A stretch of DNA of 64,000 bases, from positions 98,300 through 162,299 of the forward strand of contig NZ_JABEQC010000011.1 in NCBI RefSeq assembly GCF_013041605.1, written 5' to 3'. Both the position numbers and the translations under genes were made by a program. Positions 19,041-28,836 of this stretch are shown piece by piece. The stretch's first letter is position 1, and each line of letters starts with the position of its first letter. The stretch comes from Vibrio plantisponsor. Lineage in GTDB: Bacteria; Pseudomonadota; Gammaproteobacteria; Enterobacterales; Vibrionaceae. The notes beneath the pieces were generated by a model that ran no database searches, was not told where the DNA came from, and saw only the letters and a list, made by a program, of their open reading frames with translations.

Positions 19041-20057
19041 ATGACCAACAAAAAGAAAAAAGCTCCAACTGTTTATGATGTAGCAAAATTGGCTGGAGTA
19101 TCACCCAGCACCGTTTCACGCTTTTTGAACCGAACGACCTATGTTGCGGAAGAGAAGAGTCATAAGATCGAACAAGCCATCACCTCTCTAGGCTACAAGC
19201 CAAACTTCCAGATGCAGCAGGATAAAAGTCGTCGCTCTATGACGATTGGTGTCCTAGTACAGCATCCTGACAGTCCGTACACCAGTAGCATTCTCAATGA
19301 TATGGAACGAGTTCTGTTGGCACAGGGCTATTCTTTAGTGCTGGCGACCGGGCATTGGCAGAACAAGCTGGAGATGCATGCGCTTGAATACTTAATGAAG
19401 TGCTCAGTTGATGGCTTGATCATTGTGACTGGTAGCCTAAGCGAACAAATGATTTTGAAAACCGCGGAATCAATCCCTGTGGTAGCGGTAGGCTATAACA
19501 TCGAGGGCGAAAACATCCGTTCACTGAATTTGGACAACGTGATGGGTGGCTATATTGCTACTTTGCACTTGTTACAACTCGGTCATATGAACATCGCTCA
19601 TATTAAAGGGCTAGAGAGTCAACCAGACTCAAGAGCACGTCTTAAAGGCTATAAAAAAGCTTTGCTTGAAGCGAATATCAAACCTAATCCTAAGCTGATT
19701 AAGCAGGGCGATTTTAGATCAGAAACCGGCTATCAAATGACGGTGGAATTAATCGAATCAAAAGTGCATTTCTCAGCACTGTTTGCAGCCAATGACCAAA
19801 CGGCTTATGGCGCGATCAAAGCGCTGACTGACCATGGTTACAAAGTACCAGAAGATGTCTCGGTGATTGGGTTTGATGATTTACCCGTATCACAATATTT
19901 CACACCGGCATTGACCACCTTACGCCAGCCAATAGAAGAAATTGGTGCTTTATGTGCGAGATCTATGCTGAATTTGCTTTCCGGAGAGCGACATGAAGTG
20001 AGATTACCTCCGATTGATCTTATCGTTCGTCAGTCTACCAAGTCGATTTATCGATGA
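19041..20057 (+). CDS. LacI-family transcriptional regulator (second local regulator)
   Basis: 338 residues. Helix-turn-helix at about 9-30 (T-V-Y-D-V-A-K-L-A-G-V-S-P-S-T-V-S-R), hinge helix near 50-60, then a sugar-binding effector domain (G-V-L-V-Q-H-P-D-S-P, D-N-V-M-G-G, G-F-D-D-L-P). Its recognition helix (S-P-S-T) differs from that of the regulator at 5646 (S-Q-A-T), so the two probably bind different operators. Located 104 bases after the GH116 gene and behind GAGGGGG. Likely controls the GH116, epimerase or porin genes; this is inferred from position. Confidence 0.85.
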   Translation: MTNKKKKAPTVYDVAKLAGVSPSTVSRFLNRTTYVAEEKSHKIEQAITSLGYKPNFQMQQDKSRRSMTIGVLVQHPDSPYTSSILNDMERVLLAQGYSLVLATGHWQNKLEMHALEYLMKCSVDGLIIVTGSLSEQMILKTAESIPVVAVGYNIEGENIRSLNLDNVMGGYIATLHLLQLGHMNIAHIKGLESQPDSRARLKGYKKALLEANIKPNPKLIKQGDFRSETGYQMTVELIESKVHFSALFAANDQTAYGAIKALTDHGYKVPEDVSVIGFDDLPVSQYFTPALTTLRQPIEEIGALCARSMLNLLSGERHEVRLPPIDLIVRQSTKSIYR

Positions 20058-20248
20058 GATTTTTTTGAAACAGATTCATACGCTCAGAGGCAAGTGTTAG
20101 TAGTATCACGAAGGGAAAAATAGGCATTTTTAGGTTTTTTTTGTGCATAGACATCAAACTATTCGCTATGAAATCGCTTACTTTCAAGCAAGTGAAGAAT
20201 CGTAAAACAGATTGAAACAATGAATTATGCTTGGTTTTGAACTAATAA

Positions 20249-20272
20249 AAAGCCCTTATAAATAAGGGCTTT
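20249..20272. terminator. Bidirectional terminator between lacI-type gene and yicC
   Basis: AAAGCCCTTAT (20249-20259) and ATAAGGGCTTT (20262-20272) form an eleven-pair stem with A-runs and T-runs on both sides, serving the two convergent genes. Confidence 0.8.
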
Positions 20273-20298
20273 GTGCATTTTAGAATTTGGAACTAGAG

Positions 20299-21165
20299 TT
20301 ATTCGATATTTTGAATTTGCTCACGCATTTGCTCGATAAGCACTTTAAGTTCTACACCTGAAGCAGTGATGTCAGTGCTGATTGATTTGGATGCTAACGT
20401 GTTTGATTCACGGTTGAACTCTTGCATCATGAAATCCAGTTTACGGCCACAAGCGCCGCCTTTTTTCATCACATTGCGTGCTTCTTTGACGTGAGAATCT
20501 AAGCGATCCAGCTCTTCAGCAACATCGGATTTTTGTGCTAGAAGAATCAGCTCTTGTTCTACTCGCGTTGGGTCTAACTCAACTTTTGCTTCTTCAAACT
20601 TGTTGAACAGACGCTCACGTTGCCATTGCAGAATTTCAGGCATACGTGCGCGAACTTTCACTACTTCTTCGCTGATCGCAACCAAACGCTGCTCAATCAA
20701 CTCTTTCATGTTTTCGCCTTCACGACCGCGAGCATCAATAAACTCTTTAACCGCTTCGTCGAACGCTTCTAGAAGCGTTTGGTTAATGGCATCCATATCT
20801 TGCTCAGGCGTTTCCATTACACCCGGCCATTGCATCACCTGAAATGGGTTGATACGAGTCAGTTCACCAGTCATGTGCATAACCTGACCCGCGGCTTTAA
20901 TCACTTGATGTGCTAACGCTTCATTGATTTTAAGTTCACTTTGCGCAGCAGGGTTTGCTTCAAAGCGCAGGTTACACTCGACTTTACCGCGCGCTAAACG
21001 CTGACGAAAACGTTCACGAAGCACAGGCTCTAGGCTACGAAATTGTTCTGGTAAGCGGAAGTAAGTTTCTAGGTAACGCTGGTTTACCGAACGAATCTCC
21101 CATACTGCGCTACCCCAATCGCCTTTGACTTCTTTGCGTGCATACGCCGTCATACTGTAAATCAT
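20299..21165 (-). CDS. yicC: YicC family endoribonuclease-like protein
   Basis: 288 residues, the normal length of the YicC/YloC family. It starts M-I-Y-S-M-T-A-Y-A-R, the family N-terminal signature, with V-N-Q-R-Y-L-E and a C-terminal block G-R-K-L-D-F-M-M-Q-E-F-N-R-E. E. coli YicC has been linked to RNA cleavage or decay of sRNAs. As in E. coli, it is divergent from rph, which supports the identity. The 223-base gap between them holds a TATAAT for the rph side. Confidence 0.92.
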   Translation of the reverse strand: MIYSMTAYARKEVKGDWGSAVWEIRSVNQRYLETYFRLPEQFRSLEPVLRERFRQRLARGKVECNLRFEANPAAQSELKINEALAHQVIKAAGQVMHMTGELTRINPFQVMQWPGVMETPEQDMDAINQTLLEAFDEAVKEFIDARGREGENMKELIEQRLVAISEEVVKVRARMPEILQWQRERLFNKFEEAKVELDPTRVEQELILLAQKSDVAEELDRLDSHVKEARNVMKKGGACGRKLDFMMQEFNRESNTLASKSISTDITASGVELKVLIEQMREQIQNIE

Positions 21166-21197
21166 CAGTGAATCCTTGATTAATCTTCTGCAATTTA

Positions 21198-21246
21198 ATT
21201 AGCGCTAATAGTAGCATACAAACACATGGGATAGGTGAGCGCTAAT
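21198..21246. repeat. Palindrome plus direct repeat in the yicC-rph intergenic region
   Basis: ATTAGCGCTAAT (21198-21209) is a perfect 12-base palindrome. Its right part AGCGCTAAT is repeated at 21238-21246, giving two like-oriented copies 37 bases apart. This could be a pair of binding sites; no regulator is recognised. Confidence 0.4.
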
Positions 21247-21291
21247 CTCGTTGTTGAAGATTCACACCTAGGAACTGAATCGGAATTCCTA

Positions 21292-21297
21292 TATAAT
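21292..21297 (+). promoter_or_regulatory. -10 element of the rph-pyrE promoter
   Basis: TATAAT at consensus, 92 bases before the rph ATG. No good -35 is visible at 16-18 bases upstream, so an activator or a strong UP element may compensate. Confidence 0.5.
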
Positions 21298-21388
21298 CCT
21301 CGCCCAATAAATTTCGGTTACCGGCTGAGTTTTTACCGACTTAGTTTTACTAACACAGCTTTGTTTCCACAACACAGGTAAATACCTT

Positions 21389-22105
21389 ATGCGTCCAGAC
21401 AATCGAGCTGCAGATCAAGTTCGTCCAATTAAAATCACTCGTCAGTACACGGCATATGCAGAAGGCTCTGTGTTAGTTGAATTTGGCAACACCAAAGTGC
21501 TATGTAATGCCAGCGTTGAAGAAGGCGTGCCACGTTGGTTGAAAGGTCAAGGTAAAGGCTGGGTGACGGCGGAATATGGCATGTTACCTCGTGCAACACA
21601 CTCGCGTACTCGTCGTGAAGCGGCAAGTGGCAAACAGGGTGGCCGCACCATGGAAATTCAACGTCTGATTGCGCGTAGCTTGCGTGCAGTGGTGGATTTA
21701 GAAGCCATGCCTGAAGTGATGATCACAGTGGACTGTGATGTTATTCAAGCAGATGGTGGTACACGTACCGCTTCTATTACTGGTGCTAGCGTTGCATTGG
21801 CGGATGCGTTTGCAAAGCTGGTTGCTGATGGCCGCTTGAAAAAGAACCCAATGAAAGGCCACGTAGCTGCGGTGTCTGTCGGCATTCTTGGTGAAGAGGT
21901 ACTTTGTGACCTTGAGTATGTAGAAGACTCAGCAGCCGACACTGACATGAACGTTGTCATGACAGAAGAAGGCAAGATGATCGAGATTCAAGGTACTGCT
22001 GAAGGCGAACCGTTTAGCCACGAGCAACTGCTTGATTTACTGGCTGTTGCCAAGAAAGGCATTGCCGATATCGTCCAGGTTCAAAAATTGGCTCTAGCAG
22101 AATGA
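21389..22105 (+). CDS. rph: Ribonuclease PH
   Basis: Phosphorolytic 3'-5' exoribonuclease that trims tRNA 3' ends; forms a hexameric ring. 238 residues, full length and intact. Starts M-R-P-D-N-R; contains [14 protein letters not shown] (phosphate-binding core), [13 protein letters not shown] and [13 protein letters not shown] with the conserved acidic residues. Directly upstream of pyrE, with its stop codon seven bases before a terminator-like hairpin; in E. coli translation of rph couples to attenuation of pyrE. Confidence 0.97.
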   Translation: MRPDNRAADQVRPIKITRQYTAYAEGSVLVEFGNTKVLCNASVEEGVPRWLKGQGKGWVTAEYGMLPRATHSRTRREAASGKQGGRTMEIQRLIARSLRAVVDLEAMPEVMITVDCDVIQADGGTRTASITGASVALADAFAKLVADGRLKKNPMKGHVAAVSVGILGEEVLCDLEYVEDSAADTDMNVVMTEEGKMIEIQGTAEGEPFSHEQLLDLLAVAKKGIADIVQVQKLALAE

Positions 22106-22112
22106 TGTTTTT

Positions 22113-22140
22113 ATAGCTCCCAATTGGGGGCTATTTTTTT
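22113..22140 (+). terminator. pyrE attenuator-like terminator
   Basis: ATAGCTCCC (22113-22121), loop AATT, GGGGGCTAT (22126-22134), nine pairs with one U-G, followed by a T-run to 22140. A short T-rich stretch (22108-22112) precedes it. It lies between rph and pyrE at the position of the E. coli UTP-sensing attenuator, where low UTP lets ribosomes catch up with polymerase and prevents termination. The hairpin is observed; the mechanism is inferred. Confidence 0.7.
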
Positions 22141-22162
22141 AAGTAACGTTTTTTTAAGTAAC
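22134..22162 (+). repeat. Tandem 14-bp duplication in the pyrE leader
   Basis: TTTTTTTAAGTAAC occurs twice, at 22134-22147 and 22149-22162, separated by one G. The first copy carries the attenuator T-run, so the second provides another T-run without a hairpin. Looks like replication slippage. Confidence 0.7.
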
Positions 22163-22181
22163 TACGGAAGAGAAGAGAAAG

Positions 22182-22829
22182 ATGAAAGCATACCAGCGTG
22201 AATTTATAGAGTTTGCCCTTGAGAAACAGGTGCTAAAATTTGGTGAGTTTACTTTGAAATCAGGCCGTAAGAGCCCTTATTTTTTTAATGCTGGTCTGTT
22301 TAACACTGGTCGTGATTTGGCTCGCCTAGGTCGTTTCTACGCCGCTGCGCTTGTGGACTCAGGTATTGATTACGATGTGTTGTTTGGCCCTGCTTATAAA
22401 GGCATTCCAATCGCAACAACAACTGCTGTGGCTCTGGCTGATCACCATGATGTGGACACGCCTTACTGTTTCAACCGTAAAGAAGCGAAAGACCACGGTG
22501 AAGGTGGTAACTTAGTCGGTAGCGCACTGGAAGGTCGTATTATGTTGGTGGACGACGTTATCACCGCTGGTACTGCGATTCGTGAGTCAATGGAAATCAT
22601 TAAAGCGAACGGTGCTGATTTAGCGGGTGTATTGGTTGCGATTGACCGCCAAGAAAAAGGCAAAGGTGAGCTTTCTGCTATTCAAGAAGTTGAGCGTGAT
22701 TTTGGCTGTGCAGTGGTTTCAATCGTCAGCCTGACTGATCTTGTGACTTACCTTGAAGAGAAAGGTACGAACAACGAACATCTTGATGCAGTAAAAGCGT
22801 ACCGTGCTGAGTATGGCATTAACGCTTAA
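22182..22829 (+). CDS. pyrE: Orotate phosphoribosyltransferase
   Basis: Transfers ribose 5-phosphate from PRPP to orotate, step five of de novo UMP synthesis. 215 residues (213 in E. coli). N-terminal [23 protein letters not shown] region (split here for brevity: [10 protein letters not shown]), G-P-A-Y-K-G-I-P, and the PRPP motif [10 protein letters not shown]. Expression is probably set by the attenuator just upstream; terminated at 22852-22875. Confidence 0.97.
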   Translation: MKAYQREFIEFALEKQVLKFGEFTLKSGRKSPYFFNAGLFNTGRDLARLGRFYAAALVDSGIDYDVLFGPAYKGIPIATTTAVALADHHDVDTPYCFNRKEAKDHGEGGNLVGSALEGRIMLVDDVITAGTAIRESMEIIKANGADLAGVLVAIDRQEKGKGELSAIQEVERDFGCAVVSIVSLTDLVTYLEEKGTNNEHLDAVKAYRAEYGINA

Positions 22830-22851
22830 TTGGTAAAGCGTGATAGATATG

Positions 22852-22875
22852 AAAAAGCCCCTAACGGGGCTTTTT
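22852..22875. terminator. Bidirectional terminator after pyrE
   Basis: AAAAAGCCCC, loop TAAC, GGGGCTTTTT: a ten-pair stem with T-runs either way. The stop codon of the convergent acyltransferase gene overlaps its right edge. Confidence 0.9.
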
Positions 22876-23875
22876 AGTTTTGAGTCGGTGGTAACGGTTT
22901 TTCTTGGTCACCATCATGTGAGTTGTCATAAATCTCAATGCCATCGCGGCGAGTTTTGAGAAGCGACAATTGCCACATATATTGCTCTGGGTGAGGGCGA
23001 ACTAAGTTTTCAATCGCTTGGTTCATTGCGCGCGCATCCGCTTCTTCCTCACCTGTTGGGAAGTTTTCTAACGCAGGTAAAATATGTACTTCATATTTCT
23101 GCGTTTTGTCGTTATACGCAGGTAGCACTGGAACGACTTTCGCTTTTGAAAGGCGAGCCATTTTACCAAAGCCTTTTAAGGTCGCTTTCTCTGTACCAAA
23201 GAAGGGAACGAAAACGGAGTTAGCAGCACCAAAATCTTCATCTGGTAACCAGTAGCCTAAATAGCCATCTTTGATTGAGCGAACAAAAGGTTTAACCCCT
23301 GCGTCACGAGCAAAGATGCGGCCACCATACTGCATACGCTGAACGTGCATTAGCCAGTCGCCGATTGGGTTACGCTGAGGCTTCATGATGGTTGTTACTT
23401 TGTAGCCTTTCGCAGCCAGCATTACTGCTGGGTAATCTACTGCCCAAGCATGCGGTGCAAGGATAATCACCTTTTCACCAGCATCAAGAAGTGGCAATAG
23501 GTTTTCTTCGCCAATCATCACACCGCGGTTTTGGTTATGTTTGGTTGAGCGAGCCAAAAACTCAGAATACCCCAACATATACTGGGCCGCTTTGACAAAC
23601 GTTTCTTCTAAGATTTCCTGACGTTCTTGCTCGGATTTCTCAGGGAAGCAGTAAGCTAGGTTAACGCGAGCACGACGAACCACTCGACCATTTTTCTTTA
23701 TGGCAAATCGAGAAAGTTTACGCGCTAATCCGTCACGCCATGACACGGGCATAAAAGCGAATAGAGCAGCGAAAGCGATACCTATCCATGTGCCCCAATG
23801 TTTCGGATGAAGAAAAGACCACTCAAAAGTTGGATTATGTAAGTATTTATTGATGCTGTTATCGTTGTCGCTCAC
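22874..23875 (-). CDS. Lipid A late acyltransferase (LpxM/LpxN-like)
   Basis: Inner-membrane acyltransferase that adds a secondary acyl chain to Kdo-lipid A. 333 residues with an N-terminal membrane helix (about 28-45) and the catalytic H-x4-D as H-A-W-A-V-D. The start is GTG (M-S-D-N-D-N) behind AAAGG; no better ATG is available upstream. It lies 16 bases downstream of lpxL in a common operon. In V. cholerae the homologue at this locus is called LpxN and transfers a 3-hydroxyacyl chain; I assign it by position and length, so LpxM versus LpxN is left open. Confidence 0.85.
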   Translation of the reverse strand: MSDNDNSINKYLHNPTFEWSFLHPKHWGTWIGIAFAALFAFMPVSWRDGLARKLSRFAIKKNGRVVRRARVNLAYCFPEKSEQERQEILEETFVKAAQYMLGYSEFLARSTKHNQNRGVMIGEENLLPLLDAGEKVIILAPHAWAVDYPAVMLAAKGYKVTTIMKPQRNPIGDWLMHVQRMQYGGRIFARDAGVKPFVRSIKDGYLGYWLPDEDFGAANSVFVPFFGTEKATLKGFGKMARLSKAKVVPVLPAYNDKTQKYEVHILPALENFPTGEEEADARAMNQAIENLVRPHPEQYMWQLSLLKTRRDGIEIYDNSHDGDQEKPLPPTQN

Positions 23876-23891
23876 AAGCAGAACCTTTTAT

Positions 23892-24839
23892 TTACTGGTA
23901 TCGGGCATTGGTTTGTGTTTCATCTGGCAGTGATTTAAACCGCTTGTGAAGCCACATCCACTGTTCTGGGGCGCGAAGTATAATCTCTTCAACAAATTTA
24001 TTCATGTAGGCTGCCGCAGCTTTTTCATCTTGTTGAGGGTAATGATCCTCAATTGATTTATCAGCTATAAGTTCGTATTTGCCTTGTGAATTTCTAAAGC
24101 CTGAGCCCGGTACAATGGCACACTTGCTAGTGTATGCCAGAATGCTAGTGCCCGTAGTAGTGCACGCTTCTTCTACTGCGAAGAAAGGCACGAACACAGA
24201 TTTGTTGTGGCCATAGTCTTGGTCTGGCAAATAGAACAGACGTTCACCTTGACGAAGTACACGGATCATTTTTTTTAGATCGGTGCGATAAATCAGTTGG
24301 TTACCATTGCGTGTGCGGCCACGGTACTGAATAAATTCATACGCCGGGTTACTATGTGGACGGTAGGCGCCATAACCACCAAGACCAATTACTGCAAAGG
24401 CGCGAGCAGTGATTTCTAGATTCAATGCATGTACGCAGCAGAGTAAAACACCTTTACCGTTCTCTGCATGTTTGCGCATGACCGCAACGTCTTTTTCATC
24501 CAAAATACGCTTAAAACGCCAAGTTGGCCAAAACCAAGTAATACCAGTTTCAATCAGAGCCATGCCGGTGTTTTTGAAGTTTTCGAGTACCATTTTATCG
24601 ATATGTTCTTCTGACATATCGGGAAACGCTAGCTCTAAGTTTCTTTTGGCGATAAAGACCCGTTTCTTGCCAAAGCGCATGCCAAAAGCCCCGATTGCGT
24701 GGCCAAGTTTCAGCAACATGCGGTAGGGCAATAGGTTTACGGTTAAGGCGAGTAAGCCAAACCCAAACCACACACCCCAATATTTAGGATGCAGCAGGGA
24801 AAGAGAGAACTCTGGTTTGCCGGGTCTTTTTTTGCTCAT
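23892..24839 (-). CDS. lpxL: Lipid A lauroyl/myristoyl acyltransferase LpxL
   Basis: Adds the first secondary acyl chain to Kdo-lipid A at the cytoplasmic face. 315 residues; begins with F-S-L-S-L-L-H-P-K-Y-W-G-V-W typical of LpxL, one membrane helix (about 25-42), and the H-x4-E catalytic pair in H-A-L-N-L-E. L-P-D-Q-D-Y-G and F-V-P-F-F-A mark the conserved C-terminal half. Five bases downstream of slmA, so probably the same transcript. The upstream-of-LpxM order matches Vibrio chromosomes. Confidence 0.9.
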   Translation of the reverse strand: MSKKRPGKPEFSLSLLHPKYWGVWFGFGLLALTVNLLPYRMLLKLGHAIGAFGMRFGKKRVFIAKRNLELAFPDMSEEHIDKMVLENFKNTGMALIETGITWFWPTWRFKRILDEKDVAVMRKHAENGKGVLLCCVHALNLEITARAFAVIGLGGYGAYRPHSNPAYEFIQYRGRTRNGNQLIYRTDLKKMIRVLRQGERLFYLPDQDYGHNKSVFVPFFAVEEACTTTGTSILAYTSKCAIVPGSGFRNSQGKYELIADKSIEDHYPQQDEKAAAAYMNKFVEEIILRAPEQWMWLHKRFKSLPDETQTNARYQ

Positions 24840-24844
24840 TGTCT

Positions 24845-25435
24845 TTACTTAATTTGTGCGCTGAGTAATGCCCAGTATTCTTCAAAGTTTGCGGTTGGTT
24901 GATATTTAAAGTCTGAACGCACAAAACGGTTCAAACTTCCTTCAACTTGGCCGAGTAACTGGGCGGCTAGTGTTTTTTCATCAACTGGGAATGATTTTCC
25001 TTCACGAATTTTACGCTCTCGCAGTATTTGACGCAAAGAGGTTTCAATTCGTTCAAACAGTTGGTTAATCCTGTCACGCAGACGTTCATTCTCAAACATT
25101 AGAGCATGTCCTGACAGAATTCTTGTCAGGCCAGGGTTACGTTCTGAGAAAGCCAGAATAAGTTGCATCACTAATCGAATGCGATTGAGGGTATCTTTCT
25201 CTTCATCAACAATGCGGTTAATACGTGACATTAACGATTCTTCAATAAACTCGATTAGGCCTTCGAACATACGCGCCTTACTTGGGAAATGGCGATATAA
25301 GGCAGCCTCTGAAACGCCAACTTGGGCGGCGAGTTTTGCTGTCGTGATGCGTGATGCACCTTCGTTTGACTCAAGCATTTCAGCAAGAGCTTGGAGAATT
25401 TCTTCGCGGCGATTGGTTTTTTTATTGCCGGCCAT
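24845..25435 (-). CDS. slmA: Nucleoid occlusion factor SlmA (TetR family)
   Basis: DNA-binding inhibitor of FtsZ assembly over the nucleoid. 196 residues from the ATG at 25435 ([12 protein letters not shown]), chosen over an in-frame GTG at 25462 because AAGGAAGA precedes it and the product then has the length and N-terminus of known SlmA. TetR helix-turn-helix at about 28-50 ([15 protein letters not shown]). Conserved position next to coaBC supports the call. Confidence 0.95.
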   Translation of the reverse strand: MAGNKKTNRREEILQALAEMLESNEGASRITTAKLAAQVGVSEAALYRHFPSKARMFEGLIEFIEESLMSRINRIVDEEKDTLNRIRLVMQLILAFSERNPGLTRILSGHALMFENERLRDRINQLFERIETSLRQILRERKIREGKSFPVDEKTLAAQLLGQVEGSLNRFVRSDFKYQPTANFEEYWALLSAQIK

Positions 25436-25565
25436 AACCCGTATCTTCCTTCTGGTTATCACTGCTTATCACGAGGTAATGGTTGCGTGGAATAGACGCC
25501 ATTACTTCGTAAGTTCGAGATTATTTAAAGAGGAAGTAGGTGGAGTCACCACCTACGATTTGCGT

Positions 25566-26798
25566 TTAACTGTCCGTTTTATTGATGAAGCTGTTTATCA
25601 GCAGCATTAAAGCGCTTGCCAGTTCAGCTTTGCTTGCTAGTGGCAGTGCTTGTTCGCCTTGTCGCCAATAGACGGTTAATGCGTTGTCATCACTATTAAA
25701 ACCTTGGCCTTCGACAGATACGTCGTTAGCACAGATCATATCGAGGTTTTTGCTGGTTAACTTACCGCGTGCGTATTGCTCCACGTTTTGCGTTTCAGCA
25801 GCGAAGCCGACCGTAAAAGGACGCTTTTCTGTTAAAGCCGCAACGGAAGCGACGATGTCAGGGTTTTTAACCATAGTGATGGTAAGGGTGTCGTTGTCAC
25901 CCGTTTTCTTAATTTTTTGTTCAGCGACTTGTTCTGGACGGTAATCTGCTACTGCCGCACAAGCAATAAATACATCATGTTCTGTCGCGGCTTGCATCAC
26001 AGCATCATGCATATCCAGCGCGCTCTCTACATTAATACGTTTTACTTGTTCTGGCGTAGCCAAACTTACAGGGCCAGAGACTAAAGTCACTTGCGCGCCC
26101 ATTCTTGCTGCTACGTCTGCAATTGCAAACCCCATTTTGCCAGAACTGTGATTGGTCACGTAACGAACAGGGTCAAGTGCTTCACGAGTTGGACCTGCGG
26201 TGATCAGTATGCGTTTCCCATCTAACGGTTTTTCAGTTGATAGGAGGTTTGGACCAAAGAATGCTTCACAGTGATGAACTAAATCCATCGGTTCTAACAT
26301 GCGGCCTTTACCCACATCACCACATGCTTGTTGACCAGAAGCCGGTCCCCAAATCATTGCGCCACGACGAGCAAGGGTCACTAGGTTTTCCTGAGTTGCA
26401 AGATTGCCGTACATTTGCTGATTCATGGCTGGAGAAACTGCAACAGGGGCGTCCGTCGCCAATACTAAAGTGGTCAACAAATCATTACCCATACCAGCAG
26501 CCATGCGTGCAATAAGATCAGCGGTCGCTGGTGCAAGCAGCACTAAGTCTGCCCATTTAGCCAGCTCAATGTGACTCATTGATGCTTCTGCACTCGGGTC
26601 AAGCAAGCTGTAAGAAACGGGATTGCCGGAGACGGCTTGCATAGTAAGTGGCGTAATGAACTCACGCGCAGCATCAGTCATTACTACTTGAACTTGTGCG
26701 CCACGCTCAATCAAACGTCGCGTTAATTCTGCGCATTTGTAGGCGGCGATGCCCCCACTGATGCCAAGCAGAATTTTTTTTCCTGCCAAAGTTTGCAT
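25566..26798 (-). CDS. coaBC: Bifunctional phosphopantothenoylcysteine decarboxylase/synthetase
   Basis: Joins cysteine to 4'-phosphopantothenate and decarboxylates the product in coenzyme A synthesis. 410 residues: CoaC flavoprotein domain (1-about 190) with [10 protein letters not shown] and P-A-M-N-Q-Q-M-Y, then the CoaB synthetase domain (about 191-400) starting [12 protein letters not shown] with the N-x-S-S-G-K-M-G block and the K-I-K-K phosphate-binding loop. Located between slmA and a divergent chemoreceptor. Confidence 0.96.
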   Translation of the reverse strand: MQTLAGKKILLGISGGIAAYKCAELTRRLIERGAQVQVVMTDAAREFITPLTMQAVSGNPVSYSLLDPSAEASMSHIELAKWADLVLLAPATADLIARMAAGMGNDLLTTLVLATDAPVAVSPAMNQQMYGNLATQENLVTLARRGAMIWGPASGQQACGDVGKGRMLEPMDLVHHCEAFFGPNLLSTEKPLDGKRILITAGPTREALDPVRYVTNHSSGKMGFAIADVAARMGAQVTLVSGPVSLATPEQVKRINVESALDMHDAVMQAATEHDVFIACAAVADYRPEQVAEQKIKKTGDNDTLTITMVKNPDIVASVAALTEKRPFTVGFAAETQNVEQYARGKLTSKNLDMICANDVSVEGQGFNSDDNALTVYWRQGEQALPLASKAELASALMLLINSFINKTDS

Positions 26799-27004
26799 TC
26801 TGGATTCCTCAAAAAATCTGCGGGTTATGTTAGCACAACTCCCAGAATATGTATGAGCTGTGTCAACTTAACAATCCACACTGGCGGAATATATGAGATT
26901 TTGCTTACACATCGGCGAGATTTTCTTTAAGAAAAGGCTCCTCCGGAAGATAATGTTTTATGTATCAATAAAACCAATATAAAAAATTAGACGCTGGAGC
27001 ACCT

Positions 27005-28684
27005 ATGTTTCGTTCGATGAGAAGTCGTACCAAGTTGTTATTACTAACTGTTATTCCGTTAGTTGTGATAACCAGTGTTAGTTCTATGGTGTATTACTGG
27101 ATAGGGATGAACAGTTTGCAACAAGAGCTGACTCAATATCGTGAGCAGTTAGTTAACAACCGTAAGCAAGAGCTAAAAGCCTACCTAATGATGGGTGTGA
27201 CGGCGGTTAAGTCTCTTTATGAAGAAGACAGCAGCGCTGAAAACAAAGCGTTAGCAAAGGAAATCTTAAAATCGATGCGCTTTGAAAGTGATGGTTACTT
27301 TTTTGCGTACGATTCAAAAGGTGTGAATACCCTTCACGCAATGAATCCATCACTGGAAGGCAAAAACCTATACGGACTAAAAGATGAGAATGGTGTCCCT
27401 GTTATTGCCGGTTTGATTGATGCGGCTAAAACGGGTGATGGTTTCTTATACTTCTCCTGGCAAAAACCTTCGATTAAGGCTCAAGCACCAAAGTTAGGTT
27501 ATGCAGAATATTTACCGAAGTGGGATTGGGTATTAGGTACAGGTATTTACATCGATGATATCGATACTCAGCTTGCCGAATATCAAACACAGCGCTTGGC
27601 TGTTTTGCATGATCAAACCTTTTCAGCGGTGGGTCTGTCTTTCCTAGGCTTGTTGATTACTAGTTTGATTGTGAGTTTGCTTGTGGCTCGTGGTGTAGCA
27701 CCATTGCAGCATATTGTCGGCTCTCTAAAAGATGTGGCTGCGGGTGGTGGTGACTTAACGGCTCGTTTGAAAGTGGAAAGTCATGACGAAGTTGGTGAAG
27801 TAGCTAAAGCATTCAATGATTTCATGGACAAGCTTCATCCGATGATCGCCGATATTCGACGTTCTGCCGATGATGTAAGCAGTGCAGCTATGGAACTGGA
27901 TAAGCAAACTTCTCAATCCAGCCAGCAGATGAATGAGCACTGTTTAGAAACCGATAAAGTAGTTACTGCGGTAACTGAGATGAGTGCGACCTCTCGCGAG
28001 GTAGCGAACAACACCAACGCAACGGCACAAGCTATTGAATCTGCTAATCAACAAATTATCGAAGCTCAGAGAGAAGTGAATCTGGCTATTGAAGGCATTG
28101 GCGCTCTGGTTAATGAAGTTGATCTGACCTCTGATGCTATTCAAGAGCTAAGCCAACAAACCAGCAAGATTACGCAAGTTCTTAAAGTGATTGGTGATAT
28201 TGCTGACCAAACTAACCTGTTAGCGCTAAATGCTGCAATCGAAGCGGCGCGAGCGGGTGAGCAAGGACGTGGTTTTGCGGTGGTCGCTGATGAAGTGCGT
28301 TCTCTGGCGAGCAGAACACAAAACAGCACAAAAGAGATTGGCGACATGATTGAAGCCTTACACCAAGGTGTTAACAAAGCGGTCACGAGTATGAATGTCA
28401 GCCAAGAACGTGGAGAGAAGACGGCGCTAGAGTCAGTTCAGATTAAAGAAACGCTCTCTGGTATCTCTAATGCGGTTTCAGTGATTCAAGACATGAGTAC
28501 CCAAACGGCTTCTGCTGCTGAGCAACAAAGTGCAGTAGCTGAAGAGATTAACCAGAATCTTGTGACTATTCAGCATATCGTGAATGATCTGAGTGAAAAC
28601 TTGAAATACTCGGAATCGATCAGTCATCGCTTAACGCAGTCTGGAGACAAAGTAGGAAGCTTGGTTGGACACTTTAAGGTTTAA
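27005..28684 (+). CDS. Methyl-accepting chemotaxis protein with single-Cache sensor
   Basis: 559 residues. TM1 (about 10-32), a periplasmic sCache_2-type domain (about 35-195, with D-G-Y-F-F-A-Y-D and [12 protein letters not shown], and [10 protein letters not shown] at its end), TM2 (about 213-235), HAMP, and the signalling coiled coil with tip [12 protein letters not shown] near residue 400. Single Cache domains of this shape typically bind small organic acids. It sits between coaBC and radC, as the homologue does in V. cholerae. Ligand unknown. GGAG precedes the ATG. Confidence 0.9.
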   Translation: MFRSMRSRTKLLLLTVIPLVVITSVSSMVYYWIGMNSLQQELTQYREQLVNNRKQELKAYLMMGVTAVKSLYEEDSSAENKALAKEILKSMRFESDGYFFAYDSKGVNTLHAMNPSLEGKNLYGLKDENGVPVIAGLIDAAKTGDGFLYFSWQKPSIKAQAPKLGYAEYLPKWDWVLGTGIYIDDIDTQLAEYQTQRLAVLHDQTFSAVGLSFLGLLITSLIVSLLVARGVAPLQHIVGSLKDVAAGGGDLTARLKVESHDEVGEVAKAFNDFMDKLHPMIADIRRSADDVSSAAMELDKQTSQSSQQMNEHCLETDKVVTAVTEMSATSREVANNTNATAQAIESANQQIIEAQREVNLAIEGIGALVNEVDLTSDAIQELSQQTSKITQVLKVIGDIADQTNLLALNAAIEAARAGEQGRGFAVVADEVRSLASRTQNSTKEIGDMIEALHQGVNKAVTSMNVSQERGEKTALESVQIKETLSGISNAVSVIQDMSTQTASAAEQQSAVAEEINQNLVTIQHIVNDLSENLKYSESISHRLTQSGDKVGSLVGHFKV

Positions 28685-28721
28685 CCAACACTCCCGCTTC
28701 AAGCAATATTGAACCCAGTCT

Positions 28722-28760
28722 AAAAATCCCCAAAGCCAGTTGCGGTTTTGGGGATTTTTT
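28722..28760 (+). terminator. Terminator after the Cache chemoreceptor
   Basis: AAATCCCCAAA pairs with TTTGGGGATTT around a loop centred near 28740, followed by TTTTTT at 28755-28760. Confidence 0.85.
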
Positions 28761-28836
28761 CGTTTCTGTATGCCAAATATCCCCCAACGACTTGGTGTTG
28801 CTGCTTCAAGTTGGAAGAGTATAGACAGGAGCTGAT

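Noticed and set aside
25179..25610. 143-codon plus-strand frame opposite slmA
   Set aside because: Fully antisense to a conserved gene, low-complexity Ser/Arg-rich product, no ribosome-binding site.
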